Program-made: the position numbers and the translations under genes
Assembly (NCBI RefSeq): GCF_022605165.1
Contig: NC_063077.1
Span: 868,001-932,000, forward strand
Direction of reading: 5' to 3'
Source: Purpureocillium takamizusanense
Taxonomy: Eukaryota > Ascomycota > Sordariomycetes > Hypocreales > Ophiocordycipitaceae
DNA length: 64,000 bases
Shown here: positions 9,343 to 21,763 of the stretch, piece by piece
Position numbering within the stretch: position 1 is the stretch's first letter
Layout: the number at the start of each line of letters is the position of its first letter
The notes under the pieces: generated by a model
Databases searched by the model: none
What the model saw: only the letters and a program-made list of their open reading frames with translations
What the model was told of the DNA's origin: nothing

Positions 9343-11366
9343 ATGGAGCCCCCGGCCGAGACCATGAGCGACCGACGAATCATCGTCTCGATAGACTTTG
9401 GGACAACCTACTCGGGGGTCGCGTGGGCAGAAACGTCCCGGGTGAGCTGTGCTTTGAGGGACCCTAGTCGCGCCCAGTTGTTGACGAGACCTCAGCCAGA
9501 TGTTCAACACGTGATATCCAGTTGGCCATCGGCCAACTCCTTCCAAAGCAGCCTCAAGGTGCCGACGGAGCTGCGCAAGGTGGCATCTGGCTGGCAGTGG
9601 GGGTTTCAGATCCCCGAGGCGGCCAAGCGGTACCGCTTTTTTAAGCTGTTGGTCGACCTGCGCTGTGCAAGCCGTGAGCCCAGGGGATTAACAAGTTGAT
9701 GCCAGGAAACTAGACGAGCCGCAGAGGGCTAACAAGGATGGCGAGACTCCGCAGGAACTGACGCGCATATACCTGTCTTGCCTTCATACGCACTTCATCA
9801 GTGTGTTGGAGAAGCGCCTGTCGCCTACAGTCGTACGGTCAACGCCAATGGACTTTGTCGTGACGGTCCCCGCCATCTGGTCCAACGCGGCAAAGCAGGC
9901 CACCGAGAGGGCAGCTGCCATGGCTGGCTTTTGCGGCAATCAGAGAATCCAACTGATATCCGAGCCGGTTCGTCGCTGTCCGGAGCCGGGGCAGCAAGAC
10001 CACTAACATGGTCCAGGAAGCCGCGGCGCTGTACACCATAAAGTACCTTAGCCCGTCCATTCTGCAGCGCGGTCGCAAATTCGTAGTGTGTGACGCTGGC
10101 GGAGGGACAGTTGACCTCATCACGTACGAGATCACGCGGGTAGACAAGCTCGAGGTCAAGGAGGTAACCGTGGGTACTGGAGGCAAATGCGGTTCGTCGA
10201 TGCTCAACAAGAGGTTCCGCCGATTCCTCAAGCAAACCCATGGCGACAAGTATTGGACAGACGAGCGACTGGTGATTGCTTTGAACGAGTTTGAATCGGT
10301 AGGTTTGCCGCGTTGACCAACAAAAAGTAACGCGAACTAACTGCCCAAGTTCAAAAAAGACTTCTCACCAAAGGGCGAACCTCTCACCATACGGGTCGAT
10401 GAGAGCCTCGGTCTGAGACGCAACCGCTTCACGGTTCCGCAAGAGGAGATGACCTCGCGGATATTCGACCCGATCATGAAGGACGTCATCTGCCTCGTCC
10501 GCGAGCAAATAGCAATGGCGGGCGATGACATCGCGGCGGTCGTACTCGTTGGCGGCTTCGGCCAAAGTCGATATCTCAAGGCACAGGTTCGAGACGCGAC
10601 TCCCGCAGGCATCAGGGTTCTGCAGCCCGAGAATGGATGGATAGCTGTGGTCAAGGGAGCCGCGATTCACGGCCTCAACCAGAACCAGCCGAGGTTGGCA
10701 GAGGTAGGGGTGGCCTCTCGAGTTGCCCGTAGATCATACGGAACTTGCCTGCTCGCCAAGTACGATATGATGAGACACGATCCAAGAGAAGCGTGAGTCC
10801 TCTCCAGCGGGTCCACGCCCCCCGGCCGAGCTGACGCGTCGATAGGTTCTGGTCCGCTAAGGAAGAAGAGATGGTTGTGACGGAAATGTGCTGGTTCATC
10901 AAGAAGGTAACGTCGGATACCCCCCAAGCGTTAAGCGTGTTCTTGAGGTTGACGCATCTCAGGGTCAATCCTATCCAGAAGACAGGCCGTCATCCATCGA
11001 GTATCAGTGCGACATCCCCGTCGGCATGGGCCATCTCCCCCAGACAGAGATTGAGATCTTCAGCAACGACGATGAGGGTGAGCCGCCCGTCCACGTCAAT
11101 GCAAGAACCCGATGTGTCGCCACGCTGTCACTTGATCTGGAGAAAATCCCCAAGTCGACCATGTTGGCGGCCGGGAAGACACGGATGGGCTGGCACCGGT
11201 ACTATTGCCTGAGCGGTGTCATCGAAGCCAGCTACGGGTCAGCCATGGTGACGTATACAGTGAAGCTCGGGGGTAGGGATCTCCCGGCCAATCCGTTTTC
11301 GAGTTGTAAAGCTGACTGTCGATAGGCGTTACGCATGACGCCATAACGGTCCGATACGAGGATTGA
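9343..11366 (+). CDS. Hsp70-like ATPase (fungal Hsp70-family protein)
   Basis: Actin/Hsp70-fold ATPase of 549 residues from eight exons: 9343..9441, 9496..9647, 9706..9967, 10017..10298, 10350..10792, 10846..10906, 10963..11272, 11326..11366. Phosphate-1 motif IDFGTTYSGVAW, phosphate-2 motif CDAGGGTVDL and adenosine motif VLVGGFGQSRYL are all present and in order. All seven introns are 49-58 bp; the second uses a GTTGGT donor. A second in-frame ATG lies at 9364 (MSDRRI). Unlike housekeeping Hsp70, the C terminus is short (ending VRYED) with no recognisable substrate-binding domain or EEVD tail, as in the divergent HSPA12-like fungal proteins. It is likely cytosolic. It could act as a chaperone or an ATP-dependent sensor; the client is unknown. 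Confidence 0.9.
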
Positions 11367-11688
11367 GCGCCAGCGCATACCATGTCGGTAACGGATGCGA
11401 ACAACAGCAGCAGAAGTCCAAGGAGGGAAGAGTATGGGGCCATGAATAGCATGCTGGTAGCAGAAACGGCATTTCAGAAACGGAGTTGAAAAGAGGGTGA
11501 TTCGACTGCCTGGTTTATTCGTAGCTTCTGTGGTGGTGGTTTACTTCTTGCCATGGTCAATAAAAGAGACTATTGATCACGTGACGTCGCGTTGCCACTC
11601 CACCTCTCGTCGCGTCTCCCTCTCATGGCGGAAGCTTTCCCACCCAGATGTAGCGACGGCCTAAGCTGCCAACCATGCCCAACAAATC
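11367..11688 (+). promoter_or_regulatory. ATR upstream region with E-box/CRE-like site and upstream ATGs
   Basis: This 322 bp spacer includes CACGTG at 11578-11583 overlapping TGACGTC (11582-11588), a candidate bZIP or bHLH binding site about 105 bp before the ATR start. Two ATGs (11625 and 11675) precede the ATR start in other frames and open overlapping upstream ORFs that end at 11906 and 11878. Confidence 0.4.
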
Positions 11689-14600
11689 ATGTCAGAGAGC
11701 TCTCACGGCAAGACAGCTCACCCGGGCCTCGATGGCCCGGCAGCCGCCTCTGTCACGGGCCCGCCACCCTCGACCCTTGCTGCCCAGCTCGTGGAAAACA
11801 TCTCGACGAGCACCAAGTCGTCGCGGTCGGACGACAGCAACGAGCTCAAAGGGCTGGTCGCCATCGCCCAGCGCATGATCGGCAATCCGAACCTCTTGAC
11901 AACTGACGCTGAAAAGCTGGCTCATAATCACATGCTGATCTACATTTACTGTCGCGGGGTCCTCGAAGAGATCAAGCTCGGCGACCCATTCATCGACCGA
12001 GCCCATGTGTGCGGGGAGGTCGTTGACGCCCTGAAGTTCCTGCGCTTCACCATCAAAGACGCACCGGCTCTTCTGGTATACGTCAACGAGGAGCAGGGGC
12101 TGCTGCATCGGGGCAAAGCGCCGCTCTGGATGTGGCTCCTGCCACGCCTCCTTCGGATTCTGGGGCACGCGGACCTTGCGGAGCTTGAAACCCACATTGA
12201 GGCATTCCTACAGTATTTGCTCCTGGTGATTTGCACAAGCTCATTCTGGGATTTGGCTTTCCCGTTTAGTCAATATTTGCGAGCGTGTTTAACCGGTAAG
12301 TGTTGAGCCATTGCCCCAAACTGCTGGCTGACCCGGTGATAGGCCTTCTTGATCATATTCAAGACCCGCAGAGCAGTCCGCCGAGTGCAAAAAACACTAC
12401 CCTCATCCAGCTGCCGCCGCAGTTTGCCGTCGGCCAGACCTTTGGAAACCTACATTCGGATGACGCGCAGCGAATTACATACATCGTTCGTTCCACACGG
12501 CAGGCCCTTCACCAGGCGACAAGCCTCGCGCGGGTTCTGGCATATCCATTCGTGTCACAAGAGCCTTCCTTCCTGTTCAACGCGTCCTTTGCGCAAAATG
12601 GACCCTGGCTCATGGATACATGGCTCGACCTCCGCCAAGTGCAAAAGAAGTGGGATGGAAATGTTCCCGAGTCGCCAGTCCCTTTGATCGAAACGGCGCT
12701 GGACATTGCCAGGTGTCAAATTGTTGATGTAGAGCTTGTGGCACCCATGAAGAACAAAGCTTATGCCCTTTTGATACTGTTATGCAGCGAACTCATCTCC
12801 TCTCCAGGGGAGCTGGTGCGCATAGGCTCGGAAGGCGAGCAAGTTCGAGTGCTTTATTGCAAGGCCCTCGTCGCTATCGCGGCGGCTTCGATACAGTCAT
12901 ATGCGGTCGGAAGATTGGCAGCGTCCAAGCTTGCTCAAGAGCTTGCGCTGCTCTCTTCCCAACACGCAGTGATTGGCGAAGACACAGACCTCTGGGTAAG
13001 CCGAACATTGACTCACTTCTCGCCTCCTTGCTAATGGACGTGTAGAGATGCACCAAGCTGCTCCGCCAAGCTATCCATTCCAACGCGGAGGATCCCTTCG
13101 ATGACGCCACACGACCATCCAACTTCCAGAGCCAGGAAGTCCGCGAATGTGTTCAAGCACTGAGCCTCGTTTATGAGGAGCCATCTCTGGTGGCGGAGGG
13201 CCCAAAGAGAAGAAAGATATCTGTTCCAGACCATGATGCGATGCATCTGCTCATAGAAGGGATACGGGAGACACTGCACATTGAATCCACAATTGAGGAC
13301 GACGGAAGCGGGCTTGAGGAGCATTATCTGTCAGTTCCACTCCCCTTACGATGCTGTCGCACTTCTCTAACGATGTCACAGAAAGGCTTTCGAGGCGTGC
13401 GACGAGCCAAAGTGCCAGTCTCTCGCTTTGGACCTGCTTTCCCGAATGTGCTGCATCGCCGATGATGCTATGCATATCTCCAAACCAATCACCTCGCCTG
13501 ATAGCATTATATGTGCTGTCTGCGATAATGGCAAACCTGTTAGCGTCGCCGGTTTGACGGCTCAGGGGTGGAAGACCCGGGTCATTACAATACTGGGGAG
13601 CGTCATTCATTTGCCCATACTGCAAGAAACTCGGGTTTCCCGTGTCGCCGCCATGATCGCATTAAGACGACTTTTGCAACATAGCAATGAGCTCTTGGAC
13701 CTCGAACAATCCGCGCTGGGAAAGTGGTGCCTGCAATCCCTGAACAGTTCTATACGAGAGCTCAGAGTCGCCGCTGGGAGAGCGTTGGCCATGTTCACGT
13801 CTAATATCGCCGGCCAGCAAGTGGATACAGACATCCTATCGCGAAACCGCGTCTATGCCATAGCTGCTCTGAGAACCATGTCCGAGGATGATCAACCTAA
13901 AATGGTCGAAACTCGCATCATGGCTTGGGGCCAGTTGGGTAGGACTGCCACCGAGAACGAGCTGACACTCGTCTTGATCAAGCTTGTTGAGTACCTGGGT
14001 AGCAGTAACATTATCGTCTCAGCCTTTGCATTCAACGAGATCCTCGGTCTTGCTGAATACCGTGCGGCTACACCACGCCGCCTATTTGAACCAAACTGGA
14101 AGAGTATGGCATACATGGTTACCAAAGACATGGTGCAGCGTCCCCAGCGAAGCAGAGCTATTGCCGAACTACTCCAAATTTCGGTCAACGAGCTGCTGTT
14201 GCTCATTCAAACGCACGCTTTGCCCTGGCTGGTTCTTGACAAACGACAAGACGTCATACAGAAGATTGCTGAGGCGCGGCGTGAGAACGAACCATGGCAA
14301 CCCCTTCTCGACGGCGCGAATCTCGCGGCAACGCTGGCGCTCCTGCTTGTACACGACCCAGACAAGATGCAGGAGTTTACCAAGTCTCGGCTTAATGAAA
14401 TTTCGCCGCACTTCCATTCGTTAACATTGCTCGACCTTTTCCAGTCAGAGCCAGTGCTGATTGCCATGGAGCTCTTGAAGTCTGCAGCTTCTTCAGACCC
14501 TGCAAGGCGGAAAGTGGTAAGTTGCACGACCAGGCGACCGAATGCATGCTGACGGGCAACAGGTTCACAAAGCTTTGCAACTCATGGCCAGTACCATACT

Positions 14601-17600
14601 CGGCAACACCAGGGAAACGAAAAGCAAAAAGGACAATACTATTGGCAGATTCTTGCAGAGCCACATGCTGGGTCTTGTCGCGCGGTTAGCGGACGTTATC
14701 AACGATCCCGTAACGGCTCATCCTCTCATGTTGGAGCAAAGAATCTGCATCCAGACAATGGAGGAGATGATCAAAGTGTGCAAGTCATATGCAAGAATAG
14801 CGAGGCCACAGGTAAGTTGCGCAAGAGAAAAGCAAAGATTGTGGCTGATCTTTCTCAGATGTCCGCATGCCTCGTCTCCGCCATTTCACAGGAGACGCTG
14901 CGTGCGGCGAGTTTCTCATGTTGGGTGGCGCTGCTCACTCATCTAGATGATGAAGATGTCCAGGCACTTATTGAAACGACCTTTTTCATCGTCAAACACT
15001 ACTGGCCCACCTTTGACGGTGCAACTTCCAAAGCTGCGAGGGAAATGCTCACTCACTTACTCCAAGAGCATCACAATATCGTCGAGGAATACATTTGCAA
15101 GCTACCTTCATTATCACACATTGATGATCTAGCCAGCATCGACTCTAAACTGATGTCACTGCGACCTGCCATGGCAATGGACCAGTCCTTGGGCGTGTTC
15201 GCCGAGCGGCTCGCCCACGATAACTCCGGCGTCGTACACCAGGCTCTGACGGAGCTAGTGCCATTCCTACGAGACAATCAGAGCAGCCTATACACGTCTG
15301 CTGTGAGTCAGATGCCTGACAGAGCGATCACCGGCATCCTCAGGGCTCTGCTAGACTGTGCCTCAAAATACAACGGTTTCCAGATGGACATTTCGCGACT
15401 GTGCGTCGAGTCGATTGGACTGATTGGCTGCCTGGACTCGAATCAGATCGAAACCGTCAGGGAGAAGCGTTCGATTGTCGTCTTGCACAACTTCGAGGAC
15501 CCAGGAGAGACGACAGACTTTGTCTTGTTTCTCCTTCAGGAGGTTCTTGTTCCCTCCTTTCTGTCGGCCACAGACACGAAACTGCAAGGATTCTTGTCTT
15601 ACGCGATGCAAGAGCTATTGGACCGGAGCGACGTGAAGACCTCCGTTGCCCAACAGAACATTGGCAGAGTAGATGGAGAAAGCATCTATCGGAAATGGGT
15701 GGCTCTGCCTGAAAACACCAGGGAGGTACTGACGCCCTTCATGAGTTCACGCTATATGGTGGCGCCCATGCCACTAGTGACGGTGGAGTACCCGATATTT
15801 CACGCTGGAAAGCCATACGTCAACTGGCTTAGGTCATTTGTCGTGGACCTGTTACGCAAAGGACAGAATGGCTACGCCGAACTCATGTTTGAGCCGCTGA
15901 CCCGCGTCATTCGCGTCAAGGACCTGTCCACTGCGGAGTTTCTGCTTCCATATCTGGCGTTGCATGTGTTGATTGGAAATCAGAGCACGCCTGAGGAGAG
16001 GCAGCAGCTTGTGGGTGAGATAATGGGCATTCTCGAGCACCGGCCGGTAGATGATGCGTCGTACATGGAGAAGGAAGAATCGAAGCGATTCTGTCATGCA
16101 AGTACCCTGAGCTCGCCGATGTGCGGGACCTTACTAACCGGCACCCAGGCTGTCTTTAGGATTCTGGACTACGCGATGAGATGGATTCAGGAGAAGCGGG
16201 CATCTGGCAAACTATCTTCCGCAGGTCGAGAGATAGTTACCCGGATTCAGAAGATATTGGATGGTATCCCCGCGGAGCTGATCTCTCAGCGAGCGACCGA
16301 CTGCAATGAGTACGCCAGAGCCCTGTTCCATCTGGAACAGCACGCGCAAATTTCAGAGCAGCGGAAGGGTGAGCCCGGCGCTCATGATCGCCTGCTCGAT
16401 CGCCTCCAGGACATTTACGCCAATATTGACGAACCTGATGGCCTAGAGGGAATCTCAGCCCACCTTCACGACCTCGATATCAATCAGCAGATTCTCAGCC
16501 ACAAGAAGGCCGGTCGATGGGACGCGGCACAGACGTGGTACGAGATGCAACTGGCAGAGAAGCCGGACAACGTCGATGTTCAGCTAGACCTCCTCAACTG
16601 CCTCAAGCAGGCTGGACAGCACGGTTCGTATCGCCATTGGCCAGGATCTAGCGATAAGCTAACAGAGAGTGACAGATGTGCTGTTGAACCACGTCGAGGG
16701 CATGAACACGTCCAGTGATAACAAGGTCATGCCGTATGCTGTAGAGGCCGCATGGGTCACTGGCCGGTGGGAAAGTCTCGCCAAATTCACGAGCAGATTC
16801 CAGGGCAACATTGTTGAAGACTTCAACATCTCCATCGCAACGCTGTTCGAGGCATTGCGCAAGCATTGCACGCGCGAGTCGTTTGACAGAACCGTTCGCA
16901 GCCTGAGGGACAAGATTGCCATGGAGATGACGGCATCAGCGACGGCATCATTGCAAGCCGCACACGAGCTTCTGCTAAGATGCCACGTACTGACTGACCT
17001 AGAAATCATTGTTGGATCCACGTCTGGGGCAGAGACCGAGCGGCGAAAGACGATGGGCCTCTTGGACGGCCGTCTGGAGTTGATCGGTGCATACTTTGGT
17101 GACAAGCAATACCTTTTAGGCATCAGAAGAGCTGCGATGGAGCTAACGCGGTACGTTCCCCGGCTCGTCTCACGTCTTGACATCGTCTGATCGAAGCCAG
17201 GCCAAATTTTGGTCCCATGGACGTCTCGTCCCTGTGGCTAGCCAGCGCCAGGCTTGCCCGGAAAACCAACTCGCTGCATCAATCTTTCAATGCCGTTGTG
17301 CATGCGTCGCAGCTCGGCGATGATGCTGCTACCATTGAGAATGCCAAGTTGCTCTGGCGAGACAAGCATCATCGGAAAGCCATCCAGATGCTCCAGGGCG
17401 CCATCGAACGCAACAAGCTTATGACACAGACCGGCAATGGCACGAGCTTCTCTGGCACAGGCACAGGCAAACTGACTCCGCAGCAAAAAATGGTTACTGC
17501 CCGGGCGCAACTGCTGCTCGCCAAGTGGCTCGACGCCTCGGGACAGTCGTATGCCGGTGCCCTGCGAGAGAAGTACCAACAGCCGCCGAAGACGCATACC

Positions 17601-19445
17601 ACGTGGGAGAAGGGCCACTACTACCTTGGCCGACATTACAAAAAGGTTCTGGAAGCGGAGCAGTCGCTCAAGGCCGATGAGCAGACGGACAACTATCTGT
17701 CGGGCGAGATCGCAAGGCTTGTCATTGAGAACTACCTCAGATCTCTCAATTCGGGGACGAAGTATCTCTACCAGACATTGCCGAGAATCCTCACCCTATG
17801 GCTGGATCTCGGTGCACAGACCGACAAGGCGCCGGAGGGCAAGACATCGCTCTCTCGAGAGCTGCATAGGAGACGTGTCGAGCAGCTCAACCTCCTGCAC
17901 GCGTTCCTCGACAAGTACATACACCGGCTGCCTGCGTACATCTTTTACACGGCGCTGCCGCAGCTGGTGGCTCGCATTGCACACCCAAACCCCAACGTCT
18001 TTGACCGACTCACGCACATCATCGTCAAGGTTGTGGAGGCGCACCCGCGGCAGGCCCTCTGGAGCTTGATGGGCATCATCACGACGCGCCAGGCGTCGGA
18101 GCGGAGAGCTCGAGGTGCCCAAATTCTGCAGACGCTTCGGACCATATCGAGAAAGGTCGAGGGAGGTGCCTACGATTTGAAGCAGCTGATTAGGGCCGGA
18201 GAGAAGCTGGCAGAGCAGCTCCTCCTCGCGTGCCAAATCGGCGAGTTTCAGGGCAGCAAAGCCGTGCACGCGAGCCTCACCCGCGACCTCCGGTTCCAGC
18301 ACAAGTGCACGCCGTGCCCGCTCGTCGTGCCGGTGGAAGGCTGCCTCACAGCGACACTCCCGGCCGTGTCGGAACAGATCAAGAAGCACAAGGCATTCTC
18401 GCGGGACGTGGTGACGATTGACTGCTTCCTCGACAACGTGCTGGTGCTGAGCTCGATGCAGCGACCAAAGCGCATCACGGCGCGCGGCACAGACGGCAAG
18501 AATTACATGCTCCTGCTTAAGCCAAAGGACGACCTTCGAACGGACCAGCGGCTGATGGAGTTCAACGGCATCATCAACAGGTCGTTGAAGCGAGACGCCG
18601 AGTCGAGCCGGCGGCAGCTGTATATACGGACGTACGCGGTAGTGCCGCTGAACGAGGAGTGCGGCATCATTGAGTGGGTTCCGGGCATCAAGACGATGCG
18701 CGACATCCTCCTAGGGCTGTACGCGGCGCAAAAGATCCACATCGACTACAATGCGATCAAGCACCTAATGCAAGAGGCGGCGAGCTCGGAGAGCAAGATC
18801 CGGCTCTTCACGGACGACGTGCTCGGGCGATTCCCGCCGGTGCTGCCGACGTGGTTCATCCAGCAGTTCCCGAACCCGTCGGCGTGGTTCGCGGCGCGGC
18901 TCAAGTACACGCGGTCATGCGCCGTCATGTCCATGGTGGGCACGATACTGGGGCTGGGCGACCGACACACGGAGAACGTCAACCTGGAGGAGGGCAACGG
19001 CGGCGTGTTCCACGTCGACTTCAACTGCCTCTTCGACAAGGGGCGGACATTTGCGACGCCGGAACGGGTCCCGTTCAGGCTCACGCACAACATGGTGGCG
19101 GCCATGGGCATCTACGGCTACGAGGGGCCGTTTAGGAAGTCGTCGGAGCTGACGCTGAGCATCCTCCGGCAGCAAGAGGAGACGCTGATGACGATCCTGG
19201 AGGCCTTCATCTACGACCCCACGCTGGATCTCCAGAGGGAGAAGCGGGCGTCGAAGCGAAGCGACACAGGGGTGCGGCTGCAGCCGCAAAGCGTGGTGGA
19301 CAGCATCAGAAGAAAGGTGCGAGGGCTGTTGCCCAACGAGAGCATCCCGCTCAGCGTCGAGGGGCAGGTGGACGAGCTGATCAAGCAGGCGGTGGATCCA
19401 CGAAACTTGACTGCCATGTATCTGGGGTGGTGCCCGTTTCTGTAG
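11689..19445 (+). CDS. uvsB: ATR/Mec1-type checkpoint kinase (UvsB orthologue)
   Basis: PI3-kinase-related protein kinase that senses RPA-coated single-stranded DNA and starts the replication/DNA-damage checkpoint in the nucleus. Nine exons: 11689..12295, 12343..12995, 13046..13329, 13382..14516, 14563..14811, 14859..16097, 16149..16623, 16676..17150, 17201..19445; total 7362 nt, 2453 residues, a normal length for the family. The N-terminal two thirds are helical HEAT-like sequence, then a FAT region (SSLWLASARLARK near residue 1712), the kinase domain, and a FATC end (LTAMYLGWCPFL). Catalytic loop LGLGDRHTEN and the activation segment HVDFNCLFDKG identify ATR rather than TOR or ATM. Seven introns are GT-AG of 46-52 bp; the one at 16098..16148 appears to be GC-AG and in frame. 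Two out-of-frame ATGs precede the chosen start. Confidence 0.95.
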
Positions 19446-20437
19446 CGTCATGTATAGAGGTAATGGGACGAAGAGCATGGACGAAGAGGCAGAGGCGCTC
19501 ACCGGCGTGAGAGGGACAACACGGCGCCCTGTCGCGTCCGCTCGCGGTGACGTACGAATGAGGTGAGCGTTCGACTCGCGGTGAAGCATCAGCTTGGCCG
19601 TTGTGGAAACCCACGATGATTGGGTCCAACCGAAACCGGATTGGGGTCCAGAAATTCAACTGCAATTTGCAGGCCCGGCCAGGTACAAAGTGCATGAGTG
19701 AGGAGAGCCTGGATGTGACGTGCCCATCTCAGGTGACGCGCCTGGGATTGGAACGCGATGAGGGCAGCAGCGTCTCCTAGGCTAGTGAATGATGGAGATT
19801 AGGTGGTAGTCTCAGCCTCAGCAGGGCCGCTGCCCCTAGAGGGGGGCAAAATGCAAATGTAGACCGCCCGCCAGCTGCCAAGTGTTGGTGGGCTCAGGCA
19901 CCTAATAAGGTACCTAGATGACCCACCACCCAAGCTGCCAGGCACTCTTCTTGCATCCACAGGGAGATAACTTACCTATCCTCCTCCGTCGACTGGACCA
20001 CACGTCCCGTCCCAACTTCCGCTCAACTTTCATTCCAGCCCATCATCAACCTCACTTTTCACCCGTAACCCACGCCCCCGACGCGGACTCGAGCCTTTCA
20101 TTGAGCTTGCCGTCGACTAGGCAAAGTTTTGTGACGCGTGTCCGGCTCTCATTTCTCTTTTGCCAGTCGAACCAACCAAAAGAAGTCGCGTCGACTTCTG
20201 GCGTCTTGTGCTGCCCGCCCGCCCCAGAAAAAAAAAGAGCTTGGAGCTCAAACTCGCAGCTTGAGCCAAGCTACCTACGCAGCCAGCTAGCAAACTAGCT
20301 AGCCAGCCCGTAAGCTCATACGAAACGCATTGGAGGAGCCTGGAGAAGCATTCAACTCGAGCCACGCTATACCTGTCGGCAGTTCCTCGCTCTGCCGGGA
20401 TTCACGCCTGGCGCTTCATTCCAATTTTCTCGTCGCC
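19446..20437. other. Intergenic region between the ATR and PARP-finger genes
   Basis: This 992 bp spacer lies between two plus-strand genes and holds the ATR terminator and the next promoter. A palindromic AGGTACCT occurs around 19909-19917, and C/T-rich leader sequence fills 19950-20400. No gene is supported. Confidence 0.5.
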
Positions 20438-21763
20438 ATGCCGTACCGCATTGGTATGCCCTACTCCTCCCCTTCGTCTCTGCTAGTTGGCCTGCCTGTC
20501 ATCTTCCCTGGGGTGGACAGCCGTCACAGCTGTCAAACGCCGCCGCTGGCTCCGCGGTTCTTGGCTGACCCGAAAATGCCACAGAAATATCGCCCAACAA
20601 CCGGGCCGGCTGCAAGGACACGGTATGCAAGGCCACAAAGGAGAAGATCCTCAAGGGCGAGATCCGCTGCGGCAGCTGGGTCGAGATCGACGAGCACGGA
20701 AGCTGGGCGTGGAAGCACTGGTGAGGCTGGAACCCTGATTCTCCCTTGCTCATTTTCCTGCCCGTCTTTTTCTTATCTTTGTACTCACGTAAAATATACA
20801 GGGGCTGCGTCTCAGGTTTTCAGCTGGTTAGCATTCAAGACGCCTGCAGACAGGATAGTGACGAGTACGACTTTGACGCCATCGACGGCTACGATGAGTT
20901 GAAGTAGGCGTCCCCCCCCCCCGTGTGTTCCCTCACCTTGACTCCCATCAGTTCTAACAGCCATCGCAGCGACCATCCCGAGATTCAAGAAAAGATTCGC
21001 CGGTGCGTCAAGCAGGGCCACATTGACCCCGAGGACTTCAAGGGTGTAAGCACCTCCCTTTCGCTCTCATGTCCTACCTACACGTACTTGCAATTGTCGT
21101 CTAACTGCCTCGCCGTCAACAGGACCCTGAGAAGAACAAGCCAGGCGAAAAGGGCATCCGACTGACCGCCAAACAGCGGGAGAAGCTGGACAAGGAAGCC
21201 GCTGCCGCCGCCGGGGTGCGTCAAACTTCCTCTCACGATTGAAACCCCACCATGCTTACGTATCACAGGGCGATTCGGAGGATGAGGCGCCTCGCAAGAA
21301 GAAGGCGGGTAAGCGCGGCCGCAAGAAGGCCGATGATGATGATGATGAGGATGAGGATGAGCCCGCTGCCAAAAAGTCCAAGACGGCCAAGGGAGGCAAA
21401 ACGGCCAAGCCGGGCAAGTCTACTGCTGCCCCGGCCAAGCCGGCCCGTGGCAAGGCCGCCGCCAAGAAGGCCGCCGTCGAGAGCGACGAGGACGAGGGCT
21501 CCGAGGACGAAAAGGCCGCCAAGAAACCAAAGCCCAAGCCCAAGACATCCAAGGCCGACACCAAGCCCGCCGTCAAGAAGGCTGGCAAGCCGTCCAAGGC
21601 TGCGGTCAAGGATGAGACCGAAGACGAGAACGCTCCGTCGGCGTCCGAGGCCGATGCTCCGCCCAAGAGGACTGCGGGAAGACGCAAGTCCAAGGCGGCG
21701 GCCGCCAAGGTCGAGGAGCCGGAGCCGGCGAAGCCACGCCGCGGTCGTCCCCGCAAGGCTTGA
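20438..21763 (+). CDS. PARP-type zinc-finger protein with basic/acidic tail
   Basis: Nuclear-looking 305-residue protein. Six exons: 20438..20453, 20585..20720, 20802..20903, 20970..21045, 21123..21215, 21269..21763 (918 nt, in frame throughout). Residues about 1-60 form a PARP-type zinc finger (NNRAGCKDTVCK, then WAWKHWGC, giving the Cys and HxxC ligands), a fold that binds DNA breaks in PARP1 and DNA ligase III. The first exon encodes only five codons. No PARP catalytic domain follows; the rest is alternating Lys/Ala/Pro-rich and Asp/Glu-rich sequence (from about residue 140), suitable for chromatin binding and carrying several KKAGKRGRKK-type nuclear signals. It sits on the same strand about 1 kb after ATR. 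A DNA-nick-binding accessory role is inferred. Confidence 0.9.
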
